Part shown: piece by piece, positions 32,586 through 43,430 of the stretch | Layout: each line of letters opens with the position of its first letter | How positions within the stretch are numbered: position 1 is the stretch's first letter | Assembly (NCBI GenBank): GCA_016648135.1 | Contig: JADDOH010023167.1 | Coordinates: 62,001 to 126,000 of the forward strand | Reading direction: 5' to 3' | Length of the DNA: 64,000 nt | Source: Agrypnia vestita | Taxonomy: Eukaryota > Arthropoda > Insecta > Trichoptera > Phryganeidae | Made by a program: the position numbers and the translations under genes | Notes under the pieces: model-generated | What the model was told of the DNA's origin: nothing | The model's database searches: none | What the model saw: only the letters and a program-made list of their open reading frames with translations

Positions 32586-32850
32586 GATTGGCAGATACTT
32601 CGTGGTGCAACATTATAATTTAAAATATGTTTTACTTTACTTTGTAATACACACACAATATGAGTTATAAAATTATTACTATAGTTTTGAGAGGAGCAAT
32701 CCCTCTCATTATCAGGTATAGATCAGGGACTGCCTGTCTCGAAACTATAGTAGTAATTTGATAACTCATATTGTGTGTGTGTGTGTATTACAAAGTAAAG
32801 TAAAACATATTTTAAATTATAATGTTGCACCACGAAGTATCTGCCAAATC
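32586..32850. mobile_element. Foldback element, ~110-bp arms
   Basis: 32586-32694 and 32737-32850 are reverse complements with few differences (the right arm has a longer GT tract). The arms include GGTGCAACATTATAATTTAA and ACTTTACTTTGTAATACACA. The spacer is about 42 bp. A transcript would form a long hairpin. Confidence 0.85.
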
Positions 32851-33064
32851 TTTCAATGATATTTCAGTGTATTTTATCAATTATTTTTGTAATAGATATA
32901 CCCGCTACATATATAAAAAATAAGATTTTTAACAATTTTTTTTCTTGTATATTCTGAGAACACAATTACTGAAATTCATCCACAGGGAGAGTATTATTAA
33001 TTTAGTTATTATTTATCTTAATTAATAAGATTTTTATTTACATTACAATTTTAATGTGGATTCG

Positions 33065-33305
33065 TGGGGTTTAAAAGCAAATGCAGCAAAATGAAAAAAA
33101 AATTATGCAATCATGGAAGATTACTAATTTATGATGTGCTGAATCCGAGATTTTATAGCCTATAAATTTATAAGAAATATGATTTTAGAAGTGAAATATA
33201 GATACATAAAATCTAGATTTTACTACATTTTAAATTTGTAATCCTCGGTGACTGCATTCAAAACATTTTTTAACTTTTAGAATATTGCCTTTGCCTTTAT
33301 ACCCC
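33065..33305. mobile_element. MITE, family with GGGGTATAAAAGCAAAGGCA ends (copy 2)
   Basis: The left end GGGGTTTAAAAGCAAATGCA and the reversed right end GGGGTATAAAGGCAAAGGCA match the copy at 23220, including the interior CTCGGTGACTGCATTCAAAA. Confidence 0.75.
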
Positions 33306-33578
33306 ACAAATTATCTTTTCTATAAAAGCGAGCGATTGTATTTAGAAGAGGAGTATCTGTGCTAAAATTATTTTGTTTTGATGTATGTTTCGATAAACAA
33401 GTCTTCGATTTTCTAGAAAATTTACAACTGTAATCTATCTGAAGTTGTCCGGTAGACTATTGAAATACTGTTTTTGTCGAATGCGATTTTCAGTTGAAAA
33501 AGTATGCTCGTGTCTTCTTGTGTCATTGAATTTTTCAAGACTAGATCAATAAATTTTAACACAAATTTTTTATTTAAT

Positions 33579-33705
33579 TCATTTGTTTTCTTAATATTAT
33601 TTTGCTTATTTATCATTTGTTGTCTTAATATTATTTTGCTTATTAGACGTTATAAAATATCAATCCATTTGTTTTATTAATATTATTTTGTTTACTAGAC
33701 ATTTT
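33579..33705 (+). repeat. Three imperfect tandem units
   Basis: CATTTGTTTTCTTAATATTA and two close variants recur near 33580, 33616 and 33668, each continuing TTTTGYTTA. Confidence 0.7.
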
Positions 33706-33780
33706 GTTTATTGTACAGTTTTAATCGGGAGTAGATTTGTTTTATATGCCGCTCTCCGGCTGATTACAGCGTAGGTTTTG

Positions 33781-34085
33781 GAGATTTTTTAAAAATAGAG
33801 ATTGAAATCTCATCAATATTCTTACTATTTTTAAACTAAGCTTAACGCATGTACTAATTTGCTTGCACAATAGCGTAGTTTTTACCACGCTGTAATGCCA
33901 AGTTAGGTTTTCCAATGACAACATTTTTAGGATTTAAAAAAAGAAGAGTACCTCACGGGTTCGAATCTCACTCCAGATCAGCAAGTTGGTCCTATTTTCA
34001 TAGCACAAGCGTTTAGCTTAGCTTGAAAATAGTAAGAATATTGATGTGACACATTCCGTGTTCGCACCTCTATTTTTTAAAAAAA
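33781..34085. repeat. Inverted SINE-like repeats
   Basis: CATCAATATTCTTACTATTT with neighbours at about 33810-33845 is mirrored at about 34008-34075. Near 33957, CGGGTTCGAATCTC fits a Pol III B box, which suggests a tRNA-derived SINE. Paired with an inverted partner, the block is likely two SINE insertions or a palindromic element. Confidence 0.4.
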
Positions 34086-34860
34086 AACGTATATTAGTTT
34101 TCTTATTTTGATGACGGTTTGGCTAATTTTATTAGCTAATTAAATGTCTTTGAATCGACATTCGAAGATTCGAATTCACGATGATTCGAAGACATTTATC
34201 GCCGCAGCATCACGGATAAAATTCCAAGTACCTACCCTTTTATCGCTTTTCGACCGAAGACGATTCCGTATTTAAAAATTTGAAACTAAACAACTTTGAC
34301 AGCAGCATTGTATGTCGAATTAATCAATGTGTTTTTTGTTTTAAAAACGAATATCGGACAATCACGTCGTCATCAATTTAAATAAACAGTTTTAATTTTC
34401 AATTCAATGGCCAATCATTCATCAGCTTTTGAATTGAAAAATCTTTATGATTGGTACTCGATTCAAGATGGTCGACAATACATTATTTATATTACTGTAA
34501 CACTAATTTCAGGTAAATAATTTTTTGACAGTTTATTGGATGCGCGCGCAATTCGTGGTGTTGCATTTTCGCTACAATCCGTACACTGCGCGTGCGTAAC
34601 TTCCATCACAATGAAAATTTTACCCTAAATACGTCAAAAAAAATAGCTTCAAAAAATTATTATGTAGGTACCTACATGAACAGGTTTATCTGCTGTGAGA
34701 CAAAATAATGTATATTCATATTAATTTGTACATTTTATGAGTACACATTATACATGGATTAATATTAAATAATTGTTTGTATCATTGTTATTTTTTTGAA
34801 TTATTATTATTGTGTGGTTCACTTTTCATTACATCCCATAAAGTGGAAATCATAAACTGA
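34086..34860. other. AT-rich DNA, nothing recognised
   Basis: Repeated TTCGAA/CGAATTCG words at about 34150-34190; a stretch near 34380-34420 recurs weakly at 57545-57590. No gene. Confidence 0.3.
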
Positions 34861-34861
34861 A

Positions 34862-35090
34862 ATCAGGCGTCGAGGGCTGGGAACCCCTCGGAGCCCTAAA
34901 GTTGCAGCAAAACCCCTCGACGGCCCGCATTCCTGCCGAGCTCTGCCTCCGCCGAACCCAAACCATATTGAAAACCTTTCCCCGAGAGCCGTCCATCCGG
35001 CATCCCCCTAACATTCCCCATCAAACCCTTCCAACTTCTCCAACTCCCGCAACCTTTTCATCTTTCAGGCTGGCCTTAAAGTTTGTTTGT
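34862..35090. promoter_or_regulatory. GC-rich patch, C-rich on the plus strand
   Basis: GGCGTCGAGGGCTGGGAACC followed by a long C-rich run. The 119-codon frame at 34902-35261 is Pro/Thr-rich and shows no domain. Candidate regulatory DNA. Confidence 0.25.
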
Positions 35091-36985
35091 GTAGGGTACT
35101 CGGAAATCAGTAAATTTAGATATTCAACTTCAAACTTCTTTGTGTATGATGATGTTCCAGACAATTTTCAATTTTCTCAGATTATGCTTAATCTACAGCT
35201 ATATTATAGCTACAAAATATATTTACGAGAATATGTATTTTATACATATGTATATCAATAATTATATAATAAGTGTGAAGTTAATCGGGAAAGTTAAGAC
35301 CATTAAACTTTAACAAATTTGGAAAGAATTATTAAAATCCGGTTGTTATAGGTGTCCACCGTCAGTCAGTCCATTTGACCAATTTGAATTGCATTGCAAA
35401 ATGTAAGTTACAGTTTGTCGTCATCTGTATAAAGTTTTCCATCTGAGCTTAGGAAAAAGTTGAAAATCGTCCGGAGTAAGACCATAGGGCGGATAATTGA
35501 AAACTTTCCATTTAAAACTGACAATTTATTATAGAAATAGATAAAAGCTCTTAATTTTAAAAACTTAACGATCTTTAATTAAATTATTTAGCACCTACAT
35601 ATCTTTTTTGATGTGTAACATCTTTCCTCTCGCTTTCCTGCAATCTGTGGCAGTAATTTCGTGAAAATTTACGGAAATGCGTAACAGGAAAGAAGACAAG
35701 CGCAATTTCATTTGACCAACAAAAAATCATAGTATGTACACTGTTTTATCGACTCGGCCAAAATTATTTACCGACAGCTCACAGTGGGGAAAAATTCAAT
35801 AATTTTCTAACGACCAAATTCTTCAATACAATACATAAACTGTTTTATCGACATTGCCAAATTCAATGACAGCTCACAGTGCGGCAAAATTCGATAATAA
35901 AGAAATGCACATACATTTTCTTTGCTTGTATTTACTTACTAATAAATATACAGCTATTATTTTTAAATTTAGAATTTTTTAAATTTCTGTCGCTGCTCAA
36001 TTGATATGCTTAATTGTGAGATGTCAAATGTTACACATCATATGAGATTACTGTAAGGCTCGCTCATTTTTTCTTTCTTTGTTTGTATTTATTGCTGAAC
36101 ACGACATTCCCGTTATTCTTCACGATGCCTGGCTCTATTCGGCCCTCCTTCATCACAAGCCAAAATAGTCTTCATTATATAGTTAGTTCTACCTATTTGA
36201 TCAATCACACTGCAAGATTTCACCTCCAATTTTCATCAGTCTCGCTACATTCCTGCTATAGTCTAATTCCAGTTTTGCGACATTTACCCTTGAATTTTCC
36301 TTTTATCCAGATATTCAGAATTACCTTGTTACCAGCTTTTTACATACATATTTGTATGTAAAAAGTACATATTATAAAAGTATAATAAAAGTACATATGG
36401 GCGACGAGTAGAATACACTGTGAAAATGATGCAGAATACATCTGTATTGTAACTTTGAATATATTATAACAGTCACATCATTTTTTATTTTCTGTTTCTG
36501 TATTTGTGCGTGGACATAATACATTTAAGCACACGATTATCTATGAGTATCAATTTTCGCGTCAGATCTGCTAGCCGTGCCCCGATGCTAGACTTGGCGT
36601 GTTCTGGGCGGCATCAGGTGAAGCCTTTGCCTTCGCCTACGCCACGCCGCGTTTTAAGTGACTTCTATAGCACTTGCGTAGTCCATCACGCATAAAATAA
36701 TTCGAAATAAAATCTCAGCGGTAAGACGAAACTTTGAACCGGTACTGAAACCTGAAACACTGAAAGTGATTTATTATCGTTTGAGATAAAAAGGTGTAAC
36801 TTAACCTAACCAACATATAAAAACTCGATCTTAAAAATTCACTTTAAAAATATTTAATCAGTGCCCATACCGTTACCGCGTGGAGTAGTTTGAGTGTTAA
36901 TTTACCAACACCACCAAACATATAAATTAATGAAAATAATATTCGATAAATTTATATGAATTTTATAAAAAAAAATATATTTAAA
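35091..36985. other. AT-rich DNA with one imperfect duplication
   Basis: At 35735-35902 a block (ACTGTTTTATCGAC, then GACAGCTCACAGTG) occurs twice about 105 bp apart. Frames at 36083-36361 and 36504-36695 have no recognisable domain. Confidence 0.35.
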
Positions 36986-36989
36986 AAAA

Positions 36990-37217
36990 CTAATAAGAAA
37001 GAAATTTGAAACTGTAATAATTAAATAAACGGTAATAATCAGACAGAAATCTGCTAAATTTATCATAGGTGGGTAATTGTTTAGCTACATATGATTCGCG
37101 AATCCAGCACCCACTTAAAATAAGAATGTCATAGACTATGTCTGCACTGTCGACAAACGCCAAAAAATCATCAATATTGTGTGTTATACTCCTAATATTT
37201 TGGTGCAGTATCTTCAA
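36990..37217 (-). pseudogene. LINE ORF2 start, endonuclease N-terminus
   Basis: The minus frame begins MKILHQNIRSITHNIDDFLA and continues DILILSGCWI. This is the opening of the apurinic-type endonuclease of CR1/L2/Jockey-group LINEs (the N of QN-RS is a catalytic-site residue, and the E of the usual -ECW is replaced by G). It stops after about 75 codons, and no reverse transcriptase follows to the left. Confidence 0.7.
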
Positions 37218-37377
37218 GGTGCAGTTTGACCAATCTAAGGCATTTAGTTGTGAAGCATCATCGATGAGGCTTTCCTGACCGTTACTTTCATTATAATCGA
37301 GCTCCTGTAGATAATTTAGATTGGCGATTCAATAATTGTTAAATTTTGCAATTTTTTTTTATATTGCCAGGAATATC

Positions 37378-38324
37378 CTATTTCAGGTTCTGCAGCATCT
37401 CTTCCGATTTAACTATTGTTGCTCGGGCATTTGAGTCCTTTCGGATAAAAACTCGCCCTTCCTTCACCCACACGTAAGCATACTGTTTTTCAAATGCTTT
37501 GCTTTTTGCCAAGTATAATAGTCTTTTATTATATGCAGACAGATGTTCGGAAACATAAACTGGAGTTCTCGGTTCTGCAAAACCAGTCATACTGGTGTTT
37601 AATTTATTAGTTTTATCTTGATTTTTTTTTTGTTAAATGATTTTACAGCATTAAGAAAATTATTTCGCTTTCGTATCTGTTTAAATTTAAGTAAAATGGG
37701 TCTCGGTTTATCGTGAATGGGTTTAACTGATGCACGAGATATTTCCTCAATATCTTCTATACCACATTGGTCCTTATTGATCTTTAATGCAGTGGTTAGG
37801 TGCTGTAATACTTTCGGAAGGTCTTCTTTTCGTGTCTCAGGAATACCATTTATTTCAGCTTCACATCGCATTGTTTTTTGTTCAATCTCTTCATACTTGT
37901 ACTCTAGATATGATTTTTATTTTCAAGTTTTTCTTTGTAGGTTTTCATAATCTTTAAATTTGCTGTCCAGTTTCATTTCTAGACTGTGGAGTTTTGTAAG
38001 CATGTCATCGTACTTTTGTGAGATAAACTCGATAGATTCCAGAATTCTTTTGTTTTGCTCTGCGAGCTGTGCTTGCTTTTCTTCTTGGATTCGGTATTTC
38101 TTTAACAACGTCACTTTAATTTCCTCTAGGTTAGTCTCGTGCGTGATATTTTTGTTATTTTTACAATCTAGACACTTTAAGGAATTTTTAGTACTACCTA
38201 CTAGCCATCACATATCTTGTGCACTTATACCTGCACAAGATATGTCGAAGAATTTTTCACATTTTGTGCATATAATGATCTGGTAATCAGTCACATTCTT
38301 CCCACATTTGTTACAGGAATTCAT
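37378..38324 (-). pseudogene. LINE ORF1 (zinc finger, coiled coil, RNA-binding region)
   Basis: The start is MNSCNKCGKNVTD at 38324. Order on the minus strand: a PHD-like finger (CNKC, CTKC, FFDISC, and CLDC after an in-frame TGA stop; the usual His is Asp); a coiled coil (LLKKYRIQEEKQAQLAEQNK and on); then, past two stops, EINGIPETRKEDLPKVLQHL and KPRPILLKFKQI, the RNA-binding fold of the transposase-22 type; and, after a frameshift, a C-terminal stretch VYVSEHLSAYNKRLLYLAKS with YAYVWVKEGRVFIRKDSNA. This is the ORF1 plan of CR1-group elements. In intact elements the protein coats the element RNA. At least three stops and one frameshift make it inactive. It sits just upstream of the ORF2 fragment. 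Confidence 0.75.
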
Positions 38325-39139
38325 TATTATTATTATTTTTTTTTTAAATGTTTTTACATTAGTTTTTTTGTAAAATGTTTGGGTGAAGTTCACAGATTTA
38401 TTAGTCATAAACTTGTACACTCTTCAACAAAGTAAATATGTGACAATATTTTATATTACTTTATTTACTTGATTTTCACATTAATAAAGGGTTTGATCGG
38501 GAACAGAAAAACACTTTTCTGTACAGATTGTAAAACCACGTAGGATATCACTTTACATGTATTTAAAACTTATTATGGACTTTGGAAAAGAATTTAGAAT
38601 ATAAAGTGACATGTACTCAGTACTCAGTTCAATTTCAACTGAAATATTAATAATATGTATATAAAAAGTGAAAATATAAATACGAGTGTCAACAATTTTT
38701 TTGGTTAAACATGACTATCTTTTTAATTCAATCATTATTTTCTCAAAAACCTTTCACTAGAATCTACTTAATCGTAAATTTGAAAAAATATGACTATTGC
38801 AGATGACTACGTAATTAGTCGTATATGTACATATGTACAAACATACACATAAGGTATATAATGAATTTAGTGGACATTATAACTTCCGTATGTAGTTCTT
38901 GTGAGATTCAGTTTACACATTTCTGATAAATAGAGCTTGCAAATATCTCGCTTACCAGTTTTACCCACAATTTTGATTCAAAATGTTCGAGAATAACTCC
39001 GTTAATATTGGTCCTGCAGAAAAGCGGGAGACATTATCATTTCGCACGCCAAATCAGCTAGTGCCGGAATAAATTTTTATTATTAGATTACGTCCAACAT
39101 TTTGACATACAAGACGGACAGATTATGACTGACAAGACA
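38325..39139. other. AT-rich DNA, possibly LINE 5' leader at the left
   Basis: No gene. The segment next to 38325 should be the LINE 5' UTR; its limit is not visible. Confidence 0.3.
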
Positions 39140-39410
39140 AGTTTATAAAAAGCACCAGCGAGGGGTAGGTTGGGGTGTTTTTCCACAAGCCTGTCTGCAG
39201 ATGTAATGGGATGTATGTATGTAATGCTATTGTCGGTGTGATTCTATTGCAGCAAATATATTAAATGCAGGCGTTCATGGTTCATAAACATTCCTCCCCT
39301 CCCCTGCAGGGCCGAGGGTCCCCAGATTAATAACGGAGCGCCGGACACCCCTGCCAATAAATAACCTGTCCGTGCGCTCCCGGTGGCGGCTCTATGTTTG
39401 ATTTCGCCCA
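39140..39410. promoter_or_regulatory. GC-rich candidate regulatory block
   Basis: GGGTCCCCAGATTAATAACG, GGAGCGCCGGACACCCC and GCGCTCCCGGTGGCGGC form a compact GC-rich patch with a homeodomain-like AGATTAATAA core. No frame of note. Confidence 0.3.
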
Positions 39411-40374
39411 AAAAATTAAATAAAAAAATTTCGTTTTTAAAATGTTCATTGCCTTATGAAATCGGTGGTTTTATTTTCAATGCCGTTTCAGTCCATGCCT
39501 AATTACTTAAGCGAAACACATCGCAAAAACACCCGAGCTTAAAAAACTACTTAGAGTGAAATTCGTAACCCCCGGAAGAATAAGCCAGCGACATATTCAC
39601 TGAACTACGATGGTCGAGTTTGATAGTTAAACTTAAAAGTGGTCAAGATTGAGCAAAAATAGTCAATATTACTAACGAACTACAAATTATTCGCGTGTAT
39701 GAGATATTTTAAAGATATTTTATTACCTATCTGTTTATTGTGTGTTTTCATGTCTTTCCTTGATTCATATTCACTTAGTCAATAAAGATTAAAGTCAGCA
39801 CTTTTCTAATGTATTTTACATAGAATCAATGTTATACACAAGAAGAACATATTTATGTTCTCTTTTTTCTCGTGCTTTATCCTTGGCTATCATAATGTCT
39901 ACCATCCTTTTGCTTACTGTTCCTACTATTCCTTAAATTTCTTAATTTTAAATTTCTTGTTATTGAAATCACTGGATTTTTATTATTTTCAATACCTCTT
40001 TTTCTTTATTTACCCGAACCAAAGCATTTTAATTCGTTGTTTGATCAATCCAGCCTATTCTGAGCAATTTTAAGTAAATCCATAACTCTAATGCTACAAG
40101 TTGCTTTATATTTCTTCGGTAAAGTTTCAAGTTTCCATCCTACAAAATAATACCTAGAGTCGAAACTTTTCGCTCACTAATAGAATATAATTTGCAATAA
40201 TCTAGAAAAATCATGACTGCAGATCATCTTTACGCTGATAATAAATAATTAATTTTAAAGTCGTAAGTGAGTGCTCCGCAATAAGTATGTGCCTTCCAAT
40301 AAAACTAACAATATTGGTGTTATTAATTTTTTTCTAAGAATGCTGACAATAAACAACCCCTCGTATTCAGAATT
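39411..40374. other. AT-rich DNA, nothing recognised
   Basis: The open frame 39855-40073 is hydrophobic but AT-driven. No gene called. Confidence 0.35.
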
Positions 40375-40650
40375 CGTACCTACCCGGAGAACAGAAAGGG
40401 CGGAGATGTCGCGCCGGCCCTGCGCGCTCACCGCTGCGGCGTCACGGGGATGAAATAATATTTCAATAACCTGTGTCTATTGTCGCCAAACATATTAAAA
40501 TTCCACCCGGCGGACGGCGACGTACGCGTGTTCTTTTAAAGGTGGAAAGGGGCATCATCCCCAGAAATACTTTGTATATTGACGCTGACGTCACGGCGAG
40601 CCCGGCGGAGGCGCCCTTCCCGAGTTTCGTGTGTCGTGGAGACTTATGAT
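40375..40650. promoter_or_regulatory. CpG island with a CREB site
   Basis: Contains TGACGTCA (40586-40593), a consensus CRE, within GACGCTGACGTCACGGCG, plus CGGCGACGTACGCG and CCGGCGGAGGCGCC. Candidate regulatory module or promoter on an unknown strand. Confidence 0.4.
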
Positions 40651-41329
40651 ATGTCTCGACTAAAGCGCTGTTATCTTTGATCAAATTCTATCAGAAATTA
40701 AGGTTTTTTTTATCATGTAATCCGGTGCATTATTATGCAATACTGAAACATTGTATTTTGAATTTCCACATTAGGAACCTACACATTCTCGATCACCATG
40801 AGTAGGTACGTACATGATATATTAAAGTTTAGAAATACGTATGATGCAAAGATAATCGCGACTGAGATTAAAAAACGTTGCGTTTCATCGTAGAAACCAA
40901 TGAGTTCTAAAAAATTTCAGTCAAGATCAAAAATCTGCGAATACCATAGTACCTATTTGTAAGCTCATAACATTTTAACTATATGTAGACACTTGTTCAC
41001 CAAATTAAGTACGATATATTGTTTCCCGATGCTGACAAACTTTTCCTACGGAAAACAAATTTGTTTTAATAAAAATAGATAATAGCAAGCGATCTGATTC
41101 CGTACCGTTTTCCAACTCGATTGTTATTAACTAGGCTAGCGGGTTAGTGTGAATATTTTCATTAATAAAATCGCCTAAGTACCGGAAGAACACGCAATTG
41201 CCTTATATAACTGAATATTTATCTATATTATTAATATTTTTAATATTTAAAACATTAACTTTGTGGTTAAACATTATAACAGAGTGTTATTTAATTAGTA
41301 AAAACCACTACCAAATTTTAAGTCTACCG
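40651..41329. other. AT-rich DNA, nothing recognised
   Basis: No gene or repeat ends, apart from the hammerhead-like segment that begins at the right edge. Confidence 0.35.
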
Positions 41330-41358
41330 GTTTCGAGACGTACCCGTCTCTTCATCAA
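41330..41358 (-). ncRNA. Hammerhead-like motif in a repeat fragment (minus)
   Basis: Minus strand: TTGATGA, spacer A, GAGACG, loop GGTA, CGTCTC, GAAAC, then CGGTAGAC. Stem II is perfect. The flanks differ from the family at 12273 and 31832, so this is a separate repeat lineage with the same core plan. Confidence 0.4.
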
Positions 41359-43095
41359 TAAATTTTTTTGGAAGTTTAGGTATATATGTTAACTTTGTAC
41401 AACCGGTTCCACATGTGAGTTTTATTTACTAACGCCATATGTGGTTGAAATTTGTCGTCTTTACGATTTAGTATCGATGATGATGTAACGGTAATGCGAT
41501 ATCTATTTATTGACTGGAGTTTTTGAAGCAATATTGTTTTTATATGTACCAATGTGACATTAATCCGAAATATTTAAAGCACACTAGAATATGCCTGAAA
41601 ATTATTTAAAATTTTAATTCTTTTAAGACTAGTTTTTATATATTCAGAATATATGTACCTACTCGTGATTACAATATACTCTTTTATTACATCTTACGTA
41701 TTCAGAACACCTTTACATATTTTATTCAGAAAAATTTGAATGAAATTTTTACTATCATTTAAGGCTGTATATTGCTGAATTGGGGTTTGTGAGCTCAACC
41801 ATTATGGTTCTGGTTAAACCCTGTTTCTATGGGGTAGAAGGAGGCTTGACGTTGTCATGGAGCGCAAACATCTCGCATACCCTGTCCAGGAAGAAATTAT
41901 TTACCAGAAATTTGTTTTGGAAATACAATTTCCTTGAAAAAAATTAAAAATGCCATTTTAAATGAAAACAGCCACATTAATCAAAAACATGTTTTTCAAT
42001 AATATGTGAAAATAACTTTACAAGTGGAAATTTATGGATAATAATTGTGGACACGGAACTAATGGCCGGGAAAAATAGTGGGTGAACAAATTGTGGAACC
42101 TGCCAATCCACACCTAATGATTGGAAATTGTAGATGGCAAAAATGGGGAAAAGGCGAGCTTTGAAGAATATTGAAGATTTCAAAAATTTTTTTTTATTCA
42201 TTGCCTTTATTATATTATGTAATGAAATGAAAGATTAATAAGTTATGAGATTTTAAAGCTAAATTTTCCACCGCTGCTTTCTAATTACTATTTATAATAA
42301 ATTTTTCAGGTAAATCGCTCAAAAATTGACAAAGTTTTATCAAATATCATCAATCGATAGCTCGATCTATCATTATTGTGAATAAGATGGGTGATAATCG
42401 AACAATTCACGTAGGATAGTATTGTGTGCAACTATTCGATAAAACATTGTTGCACGCCAAATAAAACAACAGTGTACGGACGTCCTGTACTAGGGGTGAC
42501 ATATTATATTCCTCCCTTGTCTCTTGCCAGTATGTACACATCTACATAGTATAATACATATTACCCAGGCTTTCCACCGTCGGACGGAACCATTTATTAC
42601 ATTACACCCTCTGTGTTCTTCGTGGGTACATCGCTCTATGTGGGAGTTATATAATGCCTACATACATAACATTAATCAATTTGTTTCTTTACAAAAATAG
42701 TTATGAACAATTTTTTTCTTAGAATTTAATTTCTATTAAAAGATAATAGCTGAAGCTTTTATAAAAATGAATAATCAGAAGGAATAGTTAATTTTTTGCA
42801 ATATTTATAAATTAAAATCCACACAAACTGGCAAATTTCATTGCATTTATGAAAAATTTAAAATAATAAAATGTATTTTTTCCGCTATTCTTCCTCAATA
42901 TTATGGATGTTTAATTTATTATAAAGCCTTGGTCATCACATTTGCATACAATATTAATAAGTCTGTGCCTACTTCTTCATACTCCACTACATCTAAATAA
43001 ATAAAAGTATTAAGCCGTTTTTTGTGTAAATAGGTTTTAAAGTGGATGAAAATTTTATTTATTAGTACCTACGTAATATAGAAAAATATTAATAT
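41359..43095. other. AT-rich DNA, no gene
   Basis: The minus frame 41977-42201 has no domain. Nothing else recognised up to the splice-acceptor-like tract at 43096. Confidence 0.35.
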
Positions 43096-43114
43096 TTTCT
43101 TTCTTTTGTTTCAG

Positions 43115-43430
43115 GATTAGAAGCCCAAGTTCAAGAATCATCAAAGGATCTGTACTGGTTCTGAGTCTAGCTGAATTGCGCGAGCAATGAGAATCGGGTC
43201 GCCCGCCCCGCCCGCACCGCTCCGCACCGTGGACTGTGAACCTAGTGACATTTGGACATAAGAGGTCAAAAATATCCTCTTTTAGGAGACTCTCAAAGTG
43301 CGGTTTTACGCTTAGACAATTTAGAAACAGACTTTATTTAACCTACCAGTGATAGGAATAGTGAAAAGACAATACCTACAATATTTTCCTGTATTCTGTG
43401 TATATATTAGAGAAAAATAGTGTAAATAAA
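43115..43430 (+). other. Candidate terminal exon of an unknown host gene
   Basis: Seen: a strong polypyrimidine tract TTTCTTTCTTTTGTTTCAG at 43096-43114, then sequence with a clear rise in GC to about 43240, and AATAAA at 43425-43430 (another at 43563). Two frames run from the acceptor: LEAQVQESSKDLYWF to the stop at 43162-43164, and IRSPSSRIIKGSVLVLSLAE then LREQ to the stop at 43188-43190. Either could be a C-terminal end, or the exon could be all 3' UTR. I do not recognise either peptide. If real, the host gene lies on the plus strand and much of the window to the left would be its intron. Confidence 0.3.
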
